A stretch of DNA of 13,258 nt, from positions 1 to 13,258 of the forward strand of contig CALZIG010000103.1 in assembly GCA_945787585.1 (NCBI GenBank), read 5' to 3'. This DNA comes from an uncultured Gammaproteobacteria bacterium. Its GTDB lineage: Bacteria; Pseudomonadota; Gammaproteobacteria; SZUA-140. The notes below the pieces were generated by a model, which saw only the letters and a list, made by a program, of their open reading frames with translations, was not told the DNA's origin and searched no databases. Numbering within the stretch: the first letter of the stretch is position 1; every line of letters starts with the position of its first letter. Below are positions 1 to 8,069 of the stretch, piece after piece. The position numbers and the translations under genes were made by a program.

Positions 1-187
1 CAGCAGCTTAAGGACGATTCCTGAATAAAGGCTTTGATGGTGCTGACATTGTTATTCCTCGGCGTAGTAATGTTGGTGAAAAAAAGGGTTTCAGGTTTCT
101 TTCAAGAGTAATACATATATCCTTGAATTAAGTGTCCTGTCCCAGAGTATTGTCAGAATATTATATTAACAGCATAGGAGAAAGGAC

Positions 188-541
188 GTGGCATACATCG
201 ACGGATTTGTGGTGGCTGTTCCAGGTGAAAATAAGGAGGTTTATAAAAAGCATGCATGTGATGCTGCTGTAGTATTTAAAGAACACGGCGCGTTAAAATT
301 AGTTGAATGCTGGGGTGATGATATTCCTGATGGTGAAGTTACCTCTTTTCCAATGGCGGTAAAATGCAAGCCTGATGAAACGGTTGTCTTCTCCTGGGTC
401 TTGTGGCCATCGAAAGAGGTGAGAGATACAGGAATGAAAAAAGTGATGGAAGACCCGAGATTGCACCCCGATAATAATCCTATGCCATTTGATGGACAGC
501 GAATGATCTACGGTGGATTTGAGATGATCGTTGATGAATAG
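188..541 (+). CDS. DUF1428 family protein (YbaA-like)
   Basis: This 117-residue protein matches the DUF1428/YbaA family from end to end. The family signatures are visible: an opening YIDGFVVAVP, the central VECWGDDIPDG, then ETVVFSWVLWPSK, and MPFDGQRMIYGGFE near the C-terminus. Family members are small soluble proteins with a dimeric alpha/beta-barrel (ferredoxin-like) fold; their biochemical role is not established. The start is GTG at 188, supported by AGGAG at 176-180 seven bases upstream; no ATG lies in frame near it. The gene stands alone, with 187 bases of non-coding sequence before it and 269 after it, so it is probably monocistronic. Nothing in the protein looks damaged, and its length is normal for the family. 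The family call is sure; the function is unknown. Confidence 0.93.
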   Translation: MAYIDGFVVAVPGENKEVYKKHACDAAVVFKEHGALKLVECWGDDIPDGEVTSFPMAVKCKPDETVVFSWVLWPSKEVRDTGMKKVMEDPRLHPDNNPMPFDGQRMIYGGFEMIVDE

Positions 542-810
542 TTTTATTCGATCTGATTTTCCACATAATAGGGATTGATTATGGTAATTAAATATAGTCA
601 ATTGGACTTGGCTGGTAATTTATACTATCCAGTCGCAATCATACTAGTACAGCATTGCTTTTATCGGCATTAGGGCTTTTCGTATACTTAACAGATAAAC
701 GAAGTTAATCGATCGGCGGTAATGTTGTCAATCTTTATGATGGGTGTCATGATTAGATGTTCGATGCCAGATAGATTCTGATTATTTGAAAAAATCTTAA
801 AGGTCAAATT

Positions 811-1293
811 ATGCAAAAAGTGTGTAATATTATTTTCACTGGCGTTCATCTGTTCGCGGCTTTAATTCTTATAAGCCTATCACTGATCATCATGGTGTGG
901 TCTGTTTACGAGGTCGTTTCCAGTATTAAGGCAGAAGCGGGATTTATACCATTAATGCTTGAGTCGGTAGGCGCAATAATTATATCTGCCGCCATTATCG
1001 ATGTTGCACAGTATATGATGGAGGAGGAAGTATTTAAGGACAAAGAGCTGCGTGACCCTGTAGAAGCAAGAAGAACAATTACAAAAATAATTGTCATTAT
1101 TACTATTGCAGTCAGCATTGAAGGATTGGTTTATATATTTAAAGCAGGTACTGAAGATCTTACCCTTCTGCTGTATCCGGCTTTACTGATTCTGGTATCA
1201 GCTATTTTAATTGTGGCACTCGGTCTATATCAGAAATTAAGTGCGACAATAGAAATAAAAGCAGAGTCTGAAGAGCACATAACAACTCGTTGA
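811..1293 (+). CDS. Small four-helix inner-membrane protein, function unknown
   Basis: This 160-residue protein has four predicted membrane helices, at about residues 10-34, 47-70, 90-110 and 117-140. Between helices 2 and 3 lies a charged loop (EEEVFKDKELRDPVEARR, 71-88) that looks like the most constrained part. The tail after residue 141 is hydrophilic and acidic. The layout resembles small PsiE-like membrane proteins. I have an impression that relatives are often annotated, probably wrongly, as an acetyltransferase or a glycosylation-pathway protein; no acetyltransferase fold could fit here. The ATG at 811 is preceded by AAAGG ten bases upstream. The gene is flanked by non-coding sequence on both sides and converges with the DUF3943 gene. 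That it is a real membrane protein is well supported; its function is not. Confidence 0.8.
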   Translation: MQKVCNIIFTGVHLFAALILISLSLIIMVWSVYEVVSSIKAEAGFIPLMLESVGAIIISAAIIDVAQYMMEEEVFKDKELRDPVEARRTITKIIVIITIAVSIEGLVYIFKAGTEDLTLLLYPALLILVSAILIVALGLYQKLSATIEIKAESEEHITTR

Positions 1294-1323
1294 ACTACTC
1301 AGCGAAGATCAATCCTGCTCGAA

Positions 1324-1342
1324 TACCGTAAAAGGTACGGTA
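1324..1342. repeat. Short perfect inverted repeat downstream of the four-helix gene
   Basis: TACCGT and ACGGTA form a perfect 6-bp stem around a 7-base loop, about 30 bases after the stop codon of the membrane-protein gene. It is followed on the plus strand by AATATTT rather than a clean T-run, so it is at best a weak terminator. It lies in a 201-base convergent gap that holds no gene. Confidence 0.4.
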
Positions 1343-1373
1343 ATATTTAGCGAGCTATCCATGGGAACTAGAG

Positions 1374-1408
1374 ACCGCCCATTAAGTGGCTAGCATTTAA
1401 TGAGCGGT
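1374..1408. repeat. Long imperfect hairpin in the convergent intergenic gap
   Basis: The arms ACCGCCCATTAAGTG and CATTTAATGAGCGGT pair over 15 positions, with one C-A mismatch and one G-T wobble, around a GCTAG loop. It sits between the 3' ends of the plus-strand membrane-protein gene and the minus-strand DUF3943 gene. Neither side has a T-run, so it is not a classic intrinsic terminator. It could be an mRNA 3'-end stabilising structure or a member of a dispersed palindromic repeat family. Only one copy was found by eye in this window. Confidence 0.55.
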
Positions 1409-1494
1409 ACTGGTGCGGCATGTGAAAGTAAAAATGGGCGCTACGCTTGTTTGGCTGACTGATTGATGAGTCTGAACGCAATTGAATAGCACGA

Positions 1495-2400
1495 TTACCA
1501 GTGGTAGCTGTACTGCATACCCAGTGCAGGTACCTGGGTGAGGCGGTAGCGATTATCCAGTGAGAGATCAAATTCGCTGCTGCGGTAAACAGGCATCGCG
1601 ATCACGGGTGACAGCTGTGCGCTGCTCTTGTCATCGTCAAACCATTTGCTGGTCTTGGCATTGACGGTGCCGAGGGGATCAGTCAGCCCCATAATCCAGC
1701 TATCGGACCAGTGTTTATCACCGCCGCTGGCGTGACGAGCGCGGATTTCGTTACGCAGTTTCATGAAATACATGCCGAGGAAGGAGCCTGCTACGGGTGT
1801 CACGATGATGTCCTGAAGCGACGGTTCTTCAAAGAAGGCTTCGAAGCCGAACTCAAATGAGGCGGAGAGGGCGGCCGAATACCAGAAGGCGGTATTTTCA
1901 TTGTAGCCACGTTCGCGTGCACGTACGTAGTAGGCGCTGCCCCAGTAGGGATGCAGGATGTAGTTGATGTCCCACTGATCACTGTCCCATACCGCATGGC
2001 GGACATTGTTTTTGTATTTGTCGAAACTGAATTCATCTTTCTGCTCGTCAGACCAGCCGGAAAAACTCTGTGGTGAGATATAGAGGAGTCCGACGATGGT
2101 GACCTGATAGACGAAGAAATATTTTGTGTCTTTAATGAGCCCTGCTCTATCCGGCGCGTATGCGGCGAGAGGCTTGTTATCGCCACTCAAGGCGTAGATA
2201 TTACTGTTATGGCGGTCGAACTGGAGGGCTTGTGCAGGGGGCGACAGATTCAGCGCTGAGGACTGGGTAACGCTGTGCAGCGGGCCACTGAGCGAGACAT
2301 CCCCATTGGCTAGCGAGAACGGCCCTGATGCGGCCTGACAGGCGGCGGAGAGCGCGATTAATCCAGTGAGTGAACTGATCAGGCTTAAACGTTTGAGCAT
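1495..2400 (-). CDS. DUF3943 family secreted, probably outer-membrane, protein
   Basis: From the chosen ATG the protein has 301 residues. Residues 1-23 form a signal peptide: KR near the start, then a hydrophobic stretch, then a small-residue cleavage zone around CQA/AS. The cysteine at 21 lacks a proper lipobox (LSAAC is one residue out of register), so I do not call it a lipoprotein. Residues 142-210 carry the DUF3943 core, including INYILHPYWGSAYYVRARE and an EEPSLQDIIVTPVAGSFLG segment. The protein ends ...YSYHW; a terminal aromatic with alternating hydrophobic residues fits an outer-membrane beta-strand recognised by the BAM machinery. An upstream in-frame GTG at 2430 would add ten residues (MRPDNPLYFK) and hide the signal peptide, so I prefer 2400. 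The family has no established function. Confidence 0.8.
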   Translation of the reverse strand: MLKRLSLISSLTGLIALSAACQAASGPFSLANGDVSLSGPLHSVTQSSALNLSPPAQALQFDRHNSNIYALSGDNKPLAAYAPDRAGLIKDTKYFFVYQVTIVGLLYISPQSFSGWSDEQKDEFSFDKYKNNVRHAVWDSDQWDINYILHPYWGSAYYVRARERGYNENTAFWYSAALSASFEFGFEAFFEEPSLQDIIVTPVAGSFLGMYFMKLRNEIRARHASGGDKHWSDSWIMGLTDPLGTVNAKTSKWFDDDKSSAQLSPVIAMPVYRSSEFDLSLDNRYRLTQVPALGMQYSYHW

Positions 2401-2479
2401 CTTGAAATACAAAGGATTATCGGGTCTCACACTGTATCCGACCCGCAGGCAGTAATACAGGCACTCCAGTTAAATAATT

Positions 2480-2500
2480 GATGCTGAATGCTACAGCATC
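2480..2500. repeat. Perfect 7-bp inverted repeat between the PilZ and DUF3943 genes
   Basis: GATGCTG and CAGCATC pair perfectly around a 7-base loop. On the minus strand the stem is followed by AATTATTT, so it could be a weak terminator for the upstream PilZ gene, or an operator ahead of the DUF3943 gene. Neither role is proven. The rest of the gap (2401-2557) shows nothing clear. Confidence 0.4.
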
Positions 2501-2557
2501 GGGTGTGTCGGCTGCAAGGGATAGGGCGTGGTATTGGGTGGCTGTTGCGTGGCGCGA

Positions 2558-3448
2558 TTAGCTTCTGGGGGGGAGTTGGAGCAGCTTTGCCTTGATTTCG
2601 ATCAGGTCGATCGGCTCGAGTGGTTTGAATGTCTCACCGATTAAAATGTCTTTTAGTTCGACGATCATCGATGTCTCTTCGGTTCTGAGTACTTTACCCT
2701 GCATCACATTGGACTCATCGCTATTCGGGAGGTCGAAGGTTAACGTCACAGTTTCACCTTTACGGCAACTCATAATGACGATGTCATTATCATCACAGGT
2801 AATTTTAATCGTGAACTCAGAAAAATCGATAATGGTACATTGATTAAACTCGGTGTAATCCTTTGTCTGTATCAGGCCGGGTATCTGTGCCTCAAGCCGT
2901 TTTTTGATGCGTTGATCTTTCAATGATAACAGCGCTGGGTCTACATTGAGAACGACAACCTTGGCGCCACTATAATAGCCTTCTTTGAGTAGTGCATAGG
3001 TTTTTACGACGGTATCGATAGTGGACGTTTTGCCATTTTTTTCTTTGCCGATTAACGTGATGCTGTTACCTTTGGCGAATCCCCCACTCTGCCCCAGGCT
3101 CTCTTTGCGTTCATAGTCGAGCTCGGTTTCCCCACGTGTTTCGGAAGGCACCATAATGGCAAAACTGTTGACCTCTTCAATCGGTGCATTGTTGATGAAG
3201 AGCTGTTTTTCATTGTCTGAGAAAGTGATCTCTGCGTTTGAGTAGACAATTTCACCATTGATCAGGTATGCGATGATGATGCTACTGAGGACCACTTCAG
3301 AGCGATACTCTGGATAAAATTTCACGCCACTGCCGATGGGGAAATAGGGTATCATTTTGCATAGCTTTGGGGTGTTCAGTACGACGTGCAGCGCCGTGGT
3401 AGGCGCGGTCTCAGTGCGTTTATTAGAAAATATTTTAAATATATTCAT
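2558..3448 (-). CDS. PilZ-domain protein, probable c-di-GMP receptor
   Basis: From the ATG at 3448 the protein has 296 residues; the numbering below counts from an in-frame TTG at 3511 that would add 21. The C-terminal third looks like a PilZ domain: an R201-I-K-K-R205 (RxxxR) motif, then about 24 residues, then D229-F-S231 of the DxSxxG motif, followed by beta-strands (GETVTLTFDLPN and GKVLRTEETSMIVELKD). The glycine of DxSxxG is replaced by threonine (DFSEFT), so nucleotide binding may be altered. Residues 40-130 form a separate, probably beta-rich N-terminal domain I do not recognise. Residues 155-163 (GKEKNGKTS) resemble a Walker A loop, but too little sequence follows before the PilZ domain for a P-loop fold. 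There is no signal peptide or membrane helix, so it is probably cytoplasmic. Neither start has a convincing ribosome site. Confidence 0.7.
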   Translation of the reverse strand: MNIFKIFSNKRTETAPTTALHVVLNTPKLCKMIPYFPIGSGVKFYPEYRSEVVLSSIIIAYLINGEIVYSNAEITFSDNEKQLFINNAPIEEVNSFAIMVPSETRGETELDYERKESLGQSGGFAKGNSITLIGKEKNGKTSTIDTVVKTYALLKEGYYSGAKVVVLNVDPALLSLKDQRIKKRLEAQIPGLIQTKDYTEFNQCTIIDFSEFTIKITCDDNDIVIMSCRKGETVTLTFDLPNSDESNVMQGKVLRTEETSMIVELKDILIGETFKPLEPIDLIEIKAKLLQLPPRS

Positions 3449-3579
3449 AAGGTTGTAGTCGAACTGCTGGAAGTACCTGTTACTGCTATTAAGATCGGCA
3501 ATTCCACTCAAAACTATAACCAGGGCGATGTTATCGGCTTTTTAAGGCGGCGACTGTTTTAGTGCTTAGCGGGGCTTGC

Positions 3580-4125
3580 CTAGAAAGATGACCCCGGCTG
3601 TTTCATAAACTCAATTTCTTCTTCGGTGCTCTGTCGATTAAGGATGGCATTGCGATGCGGATAACGGCCAAAGCGGTCGATGATCGCCTTGTGTTTGAGT
3701 TCGAATGCCAGATTAGATTCCATCCCCGCCTGTGAAAACAGTGTGACGGCGATTTCATGGATCGCGGCTGATTCGCTGTGCATATACGGGAGATAGAGAA
3801 AGGCCTTTTGCGAGGGGGGAAGTGATTGGTCGGCTTGCAACGCAATCGCTTCCTGAGCAAGTATCAGTGCGACTGAATCACAGGCAAATGCGAGTGGTTG
3901 ATCGCGATAGATGTTGCGGGAAAACTGATCGAGCACGATGATCTCGGCCAGCCTGCCGCGCGGTGCTTCACGCCACCCGTGGCACTCACCCTGACTGGCC
4001 GCAGCATGGTGCTCACCAAAGCGTTGCCGGATCTCGGCATCAAACGCTGCATCTTTGATCCACCACGATTTTGGTTCGATTTCATTAAACCAGAAGTCGA
4101 TGACGGCCTGATATTGCGACATCAT
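3580..4125 (-). CDS. DUF924 family protein
   Basis: This 181-residue protein shows the DUF924 pattern throughout: FWF at 11-13, LDQFSRNIYRDQP at 65-77, FLYLPYMHSES at 109-119, and FELKHKAIIDRFGRYPHRN at 141-159 followed by a TEEE segment. Members are soluble, helical (TPR-like) proteins of about this length whose biochemical role is not established. Its first ATG overlaps the stop codon of the alcohol dehydrogenase gene (TAATG), so translation is probably coupled and it is the last gene of the gamma-glutamyl operon. The codon after the first ATG is a second ATG, so the true start may be one residue later. That position suggests, but does not show, a role with the dehydrogenases. The usual LGR after the histidine motif reads LNR here. 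Confidence 0.92.
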   Translation of the reverse strand: MMSQYQAVIDFWFNEIEPKSWWIKDAAFDAEIRQRFGEHHAAASQGECHGWREAPRGRLAEIIVLDQFSRNIYRDQPLAFACDSVALILAQEAIALQADQSLPPSQKAFLYLPYMHSESAAIHEIAVTLFSQAGMESNLAFELKHKAIIDRFGRYPHRNAILNRQSTEEEIEFMKQPGSSF

Positions 4126-5303
4126 TAATCCAGTTTACCGTGGATGGCGTCATGCAGCAGTGCCGCGTATTGCGGTTGTGTCAACGGGATTGGATTGCCT
4201 GCGGCAGAGGGATCTTGTACTGCCTGGGTAGCGATTTCCTCGATACGGCTGTCATCAATGCCGATGCTGTGAAGATCATTTGGGATGCCGATATGGTTTC
4301 GCAGCGTGATGACATATGACAGCACCGCATCGAAATCGCCGCCATCCAGCTCAAGATAACGGGCAAGGTGTGCCATTTTACGACTGATCGCCGCGCGATT
4401 TTTAAGCAAAACATAGGGCATCAAAATCGCGTTGAGCAGGCCGTGGTGGGCGTCGTAGATTGCGCCGAGCGGATGGGCGAGGGCGTGCATCGCACCGAGT
4501 CCTTTCTGAAAGGCGGTCGCTCCCATAGTGGAGGCAATCATCATCTGGCTACGTGCTTCAAGGTTACCGGGCTGCTCGCAGGCGATGATCAGCCACTCTT
4601 TGACGAGGCGCATCCCCTCCAGCGCAATCCCGTCGGCCATTGGGTGAAAACCGGGTGAGCAGTAGGCCTCAAGGTTATGTGAGAGTGCATCCATACCGGT
4701 GGCGGCGGTAATGTGGGTGGGCAGGCCGACGGTGAGTTGCGGGTCCGCGATGACGATGCCGGGCAACATCCTGGGATGAAAGATGATTTTTTTGCTATGT
4801 GTCGCTTCGTCGACAATCAGTGAGGCCCGTCCAACTTCAGAGCCGGTGCCGGAGGTGGTGGGTATCGCGATGATCGGCGCAACGCCAGTACTATCGACCC
4901 GCAGCCAGTTATCGCCGACATCCTCGAAATCCCACATCGGGCGCTGCTGTCCTGCCATCAATGCAATCGCTTTGCCGGCGTCCAGCGCACTGCCACCGCC
5001 CAGTGCGATCACCCCGTCGTGGCCGTCGTCGCGATAGCGTTTTACCCCTTGATCGATGTTGCTGCCATTTGGATTGGGTTTGATATCAAAAAAGATACCG
5101 GTGGCAATACCACTGTTTTGATTGTGTGTGATCGCCTCGTTGACCATCGGTAACTGACTCAGTCCTTTATCCGTGACTAGTAGCGGGCGTTGCATGCCGA
5201 GTGCTTTACATGCGCTAGGGAGTTCCTCAATGCGGCCGCAACCGAACCAGATAGTGGTGGGGTAATTCCAGTTGCCGCGGAGTGTATTGCTGATGTCGGT
5301 CAT
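4125..5303 (-). CDS. Iron-containing (group III) alcohol dehydrogenase
   Basis: This 392-residue protein is a full-length NAD(P)-dependent iron-type alcohol dehydrogenase. The nucleotide-binding region has GGGSALDAGK (102-111) and IPTTSGTGSEVG (147-158). The four metal ligands are in place: D205 and H209 in GMDALSHNLEAY, H273 in MHALAHPLG and H287 in DAHHG; H277 is also conserved. The family oxidises primary alcohols to aldehydes or runs the reverse reaction. The gene starts nine bases after the aldehyde dehydrogenase stop, with no strong ribosome site, and overlaps DUF924 by one base (TAATG). With an aldehyde dehydrogenase and a gamma-glutamyl ligase upstream in the same operon, I infer that it oxidises the hydroxyl of a gamma-glutamylated amino alcohol. 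The enzyme class is sure; the substrate is inferred. Confidence 0.93.
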   Translation of the reverse strand: MTDISNTLRGNWNYPTTIWFGCGRIEELPSACKALGMQRPLLVTDKGLSQLPMVNEAITHNQNSGIATGIFFDIKPNPNGSNIDQGVKRYRDDGHDGVIALGGGSALDAGKAIALMAGQQRPMWDFEDVGDNWLRVDSTGVAPIIAIPTTSGTGSEVGRASLIVDEATHSKKIIFHPRMLPGIVIADPQLTVGLPTHITAATGMDALSHNLEAYCSPGFHPMADGIALEGMRLVKEWLIIACEQPGNLEARSQMMIASTMGATAFQKGLGAMHALAHPLGAIYDAHHGLLNAILMPYVLLKNRAAISRKMAHLARYLELDGGDFDAVLSYVITLRNHIGIPNDLHSIGIDDSRIEEIATQAVQDPSAAGNPIPLTQPQYAALLHDAIHGKLD

Positions 5304-5312
5304 GATTTTGTT

Positions 5313-6695
5313 CTATTTTTGCAGGTGAAATGACTTTGGATGGGTGAGCCGCTCATAGGCGAGTTCGGAAAGGGAGCATCCTTTACCGGAGTGCTTAACG
5401 CCATTCCACGGTAGCGCAGGATCGAGATAGTCGCAGCGGTTCATGAAACAGGTGCCTGTCTGTAATTGTGTGCCGAGCATCAGTGCGGCATCACTGTCTG
5501 CGGTCCAGATCGAGGCGCTTAAGCCGTAGGGTGAGTCGTTCATTAACTCAATGGCTTGTTCATCGGAATCTACCTGCATGATGCCGACCACTGGCCCAAA
5601 ACTTTCATCGCGCATCACGGCCATTGAATGATCGACATTCAGCAGTACCTGCGGCGCGAGATAGGGGGTGTCGATAGCACTCGCCTCGAACGCCTCTTCA
5701 TCAATCGCGGCAGTGGCCCCCTGTTTAATGGCAGCGTTAATCTGGCCACGCACACGCGTGGCCGCCACAGCATTGACCATCGGGCCGAGGGTGGTCTCCG
5801 GTTGGAGTGGGTCACCGAGGCGGAACTCTTTAGTCAGGGCGATAAAGCCATCACAAAATGAGCGGTACTGATCTTTATGCACATAGATCCGCTCGATGCC
5901 GCAGCAGGACTGGCCTGAATTGAAGAAGGCACCATCTACCAGCCCTTCGATGGCGCGCCCAATGTCGGCATCGCTGCGCACGTAAGCAGGGTCTTTGCCG
6001 CCGAGTTCAAGGCCCACGTCGATGAAGCGACCAACTGCGGCCGCTTCGATCTCATGCCCGCCTTTGGTAGAACCGGTAAAGGCGACGTAGTTGATCGCAT
6101 CATGTTGAATCAGTTTTGCGGTGGTCGCATGGTCGATAAATAGATGCTGGAACAGGCCGGAGGGTAGTCCCGCTGTGCTAAAGGCATCGAAGAGACGCTC
6201 GGCGGTGAGCGGTGTTTGCGAAGCGGGTTTCATGATGACACTATTACCCGCCATCAATGCCGGGATGATGGTGTTGACGGCGGTTAGATAGGGATAGTTC
6301 CACGGCACGATTGATAGGACGATGCCGAGTGGATTACGGCGGATGAGACGGGTGTGCTGATCCGATCGCTCGATTTCGATGTCGACCAGTTTGGCTGCGG
6401 CAATGTTGATCATATGACGCGCGCGTTCGACAAAGCCTTTGATTTCGCCGGGGGTGTAGCGCAGTGGTCGTCCCATCTGCCAGCTCAGTTCCTCGGCGCT
6501 GCGATCTGCTCTTGCGAGAAGTGCATCGACGGCCTTTAGGCAGATCGCCCCACGCATTTCGATGGAGGCGTTTTGCCACGCCTTCTGCGCAGTGGTTGCG
6601 GCGATGAGGGTGCGTGTAATTTCATCGTCGGTGGCGTAAGGGCGCTCTGCATAGCTGCGGTTGTCGATGGGTGAAATAACTTTAAACGTCTTCAT
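5313..6695 (-). CDS. NAD(P)-dependent aldehyde dehydrogenase
   Basis: This 460-residue aldehyde dehydrogenase has an intact active site: N133 in PWNYP, cofactor-binding K156 in IMKPASQTP, E230 in LELGGKDP and the nucleophile C264 in SGQSCCGIERIYV, with E364 in ESFGPV. Length and N-terminus resemble the short succinate-semialdehyde or Sad-like group rather than the 490-residue betaine-aldehyde type. The open frame runs back to 6764, but the ATG at 6695 overlaps the stop codon of the ligase gene (TAATG) and gives the family-like N-terminus MKTFKVISPID, so I choose it. The cytoplasmic enzyme should oxidise an aldehyde to a carboxylate. In this operon the likely aldehyde is the product of the neighbouring alcohol dehydrogenase, perhaps still carrying the gamma-glutamyl group. 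A role in polyamine-derived aminoaldehyde oxidation is the main alternative. Confidence 0.93.
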   Translation of the reverse strand: MKTFKVISPIDNRSYAERPYATDDEITRTLIAATTAQKAWQNASIEMRGAICLKAVDALLARADRSAEELSWQMGRPLRYTPGEIKGFVERARHMINIAAAKLVDIEIERSDQHTRLIRRNPLGIVLSIVPWNYPYLTAVNTIIPALMAGNSVIMKPASQTPLTAERLFDAFSTAGLPSGLFQHLFIDHATTAKLIQHDAINYVAFTGSTKGGHEIEAAAVGRFIDVGLELGGKDPAYVRSDADIGRAIEGLVDGAFFNSGQSCCGIERIYVHKDQYRSFCDGFIALTKEFRLGDPLQPETTLGPMVNAVAATRVRGQINAAIKQGATAAIDEEAFEASAIDTPYLAPQVLLNVDHSMAVMRDESFGPVVGIMQVDSDEQAIELMNDSPYGLSASIWTADSDAALMLGTQLQTGTCFMNRCDYLDPALPWNGVKHSGKGCSLSELAYERLTHPKSFHLQK

Positions 6696-8062
6696 TAGAT
6701 GATCTCGAAGTAGCGGTCCATTTCCCAGTCGGTGATGTGTTTGCGGAACTCCCGTTCCTCCCACTCGCGGCTGGCGGCGTAGTGCTCAACAAATTCATCG
6801 CCAAAGTACTGTCGTGCCATGGTTGAACCTTTGAGTCGTTGTGCCGCCTCCCATAGCGTGGTGGGCAGCTGGCGTTCGGCAGCGAAGCTTTGTTCGTAGG
6901 CATTACCGCTGACCTTTTCATCGGGCTCAAGCTTTTGTTCAATCCCCGCAAGCCCCGAGGCGAGTGCGGCGGCGAGGATAATGTAGGGGTTTGCATCGGC
7001 GGCGGCGACCCGGTATTCAACGCGTTGCGCGCTGGCACTACCGGAAATTACACGCAGCGCGCAGGTGCGGTTTTCAACCCCCCAGGTGGCGATAGTCGGC
7101 GCCCAGAAACCGGGGATTAAACGTGTATACGAATTGATCGTCGGTGCGATCATCGCCAGTAGTTCGGGCATAAACTGCTGCTGCCCCGCGACGAAGTGAC
7201 GCATGATATCGCTCATCTGATCCGCTTTGTTGGCGTCATAAAAGAGGGACGCGCCATTTTTATCGTTGAGTGAAATATGAATGTGGCCGCTTTGCCCCGG
7301 CCATTCCAGTGACCACTTGGCCATGAAGGTCGCCATCAGTCCCGCGCGTTGCGCGGCAATCTTGGTGAAGGTCTTGAAAAGCGCCGCCTTGTCGGCCGAC
7401 TCAAGCGCTTTGTCGTAGGTGATCGCCGCCTCCATGACGCCGGGGCCGGTCTCTTCATGCAGGCCTTCAATAGGAAAGTCCATCGCCTCGCCAAGGTCGA
7501 GGATCTGTTGATAGATCTCGGCGTCGACGCTATTGCGTAGCACCGAATAGCCAAAGTAGTCTGGCGCCAGAGGAGTGAGATCGCGATACTGTTTTTTGCG
7601 CACCGACTCACGGGTTTCATCAAAGATGAAGAACTCGTACTCAAAACCAGCATTGGGGAAAAGCCCCATTTTGTTGGCCTTTTCGAGGGTGCGTTGTAAT
7701 AGCCCGCGTGGGCAGAGTGTGGCGGCACTGTCGGTGAATTCGCAGAGGAAGAAAAGGGTATCTTCTTCAAACGGGATGTCACGGCACGACTCAGGAATAA
7801 TGCGCACCGGGGCGTCGGGGTAGCCGGTGTGCCAGCCGGTGTATTTGACGTTATCGTAGAGCTGGTCTTTACTATCCCAGCCGAGCACTACATCGCAGAA
7901 TCCGAAACCTTTATCGAGCGCTGAAAGGAACTTGTCACGCGAAATGTACTTACCACGCAGTACCCCATCGACATCGAACACACCAACTTTTACGTGACGA
8001 AGCTGGCGTTCGTCAACGATGTTTTTTGCATCGGCAACACTCTTAACCTCTCTCGCATGCAT
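6695..8062 (-). CDS. Glutamine synthetase-like gamma-glutamyl-amine ligase (PuuA-like)
   Basis: This 455-residue protein has the complete glutamine synthetase catalytic set: E141 and E143 (FEYEFF), E203 and E211 (HEETGPGVMEAA, eight apart as in GlnA), H260/H262 (SGHIHISL), R314 (RLIPGF), R332 (ENRTCALR), and E349 and R351 (VEYRVAAADANPY). Where ammonia-using GlnA has an FDGSSI loop that helps bind ammonium, this protein has FDVDGVLRGKYI, as in PuuA-type enzymes. The GlnA adenylylation loop is absent. It should therefore join glutamate to an amine using ATP, forming a gamma-glutamylamide. The ATG at 8062 has AAAGG seven bases upstream. It leads an operon with aldehyde and alcohol dehydrogenases, opposite an amidotransferase. 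A specific amine (polyamine, ethanolamine or another amino alcohol) cannot be read from sequence. A true ammonia-using synthetase is unlikely. Confidence 0.9.
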   Translation of the reverse strand: MHAREVKSVADAKNIVDERQLRHVKVGVFDVDGVLRGKYISRDKFLSALDKGFGFCDVVLGWDSKDQLYDNVKYTGWHTGYPDAPVRIIPESCRDIPFEEDTLFFLCEFTDSAATLCPRGLLQRTLEKANKMGLFPNAGFEYEFFIFDETRESVRKKQYRDLTPLAPDYFGYSVLRNSVDAEIYQQILDLGEAMDFPIEGLHEETGPGVMEAAITYDKALESADKAALFKTFTKIAAQRAGLMATFMAKWSLEWPGQSGHIHISLNDKNGASLFYDANKADQMSDIMRHFVAGQQQFMPELLAMIAPTINSYTRLIPGFWAPTIATWGVENRTCALRVISGSASAQRVEYRVAAADANPYIILAAALASGLAGIEQKLEPDEKVSGNAYEQSFAAERQLPTTLWEAAQRLKGSTMARQYFGDEFVEHYAASREWEEREFRKHITDWEMDRYFEII

Positions 8063-8069
8063 GAGGGCA

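Noticed and set aside
1..24. Possible 3' tail of a plus-strand gene entering from the left (frame ending QQLKDDS then TGA)
   Set aside because: Only seven codons are visible, and the other frames close just as early, so nothing can be supported.
581..673. A 30-codon plus-strand frame starting ATG at 581, with AGGG-like sequence upstream
   Set aside because: Very short, with no domain, no clear membrane helix and no supporting promoter; chance is the simpler explanation.
542..810. Integron attC-like site between the first two genes (ACTTAAC and GTTAATC)
   Set aside because: Only one half-site fits the consensus, and there is no paired core site or integrase.
6696..6764. Upstream extension of the aldehyde dehydrogenase (23 extra residues)
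   Set aside because: It would lie inside the ligase gene and does not look like an aldehyde dehydrogenase N-terminus; the TAATG start at 6695 does.
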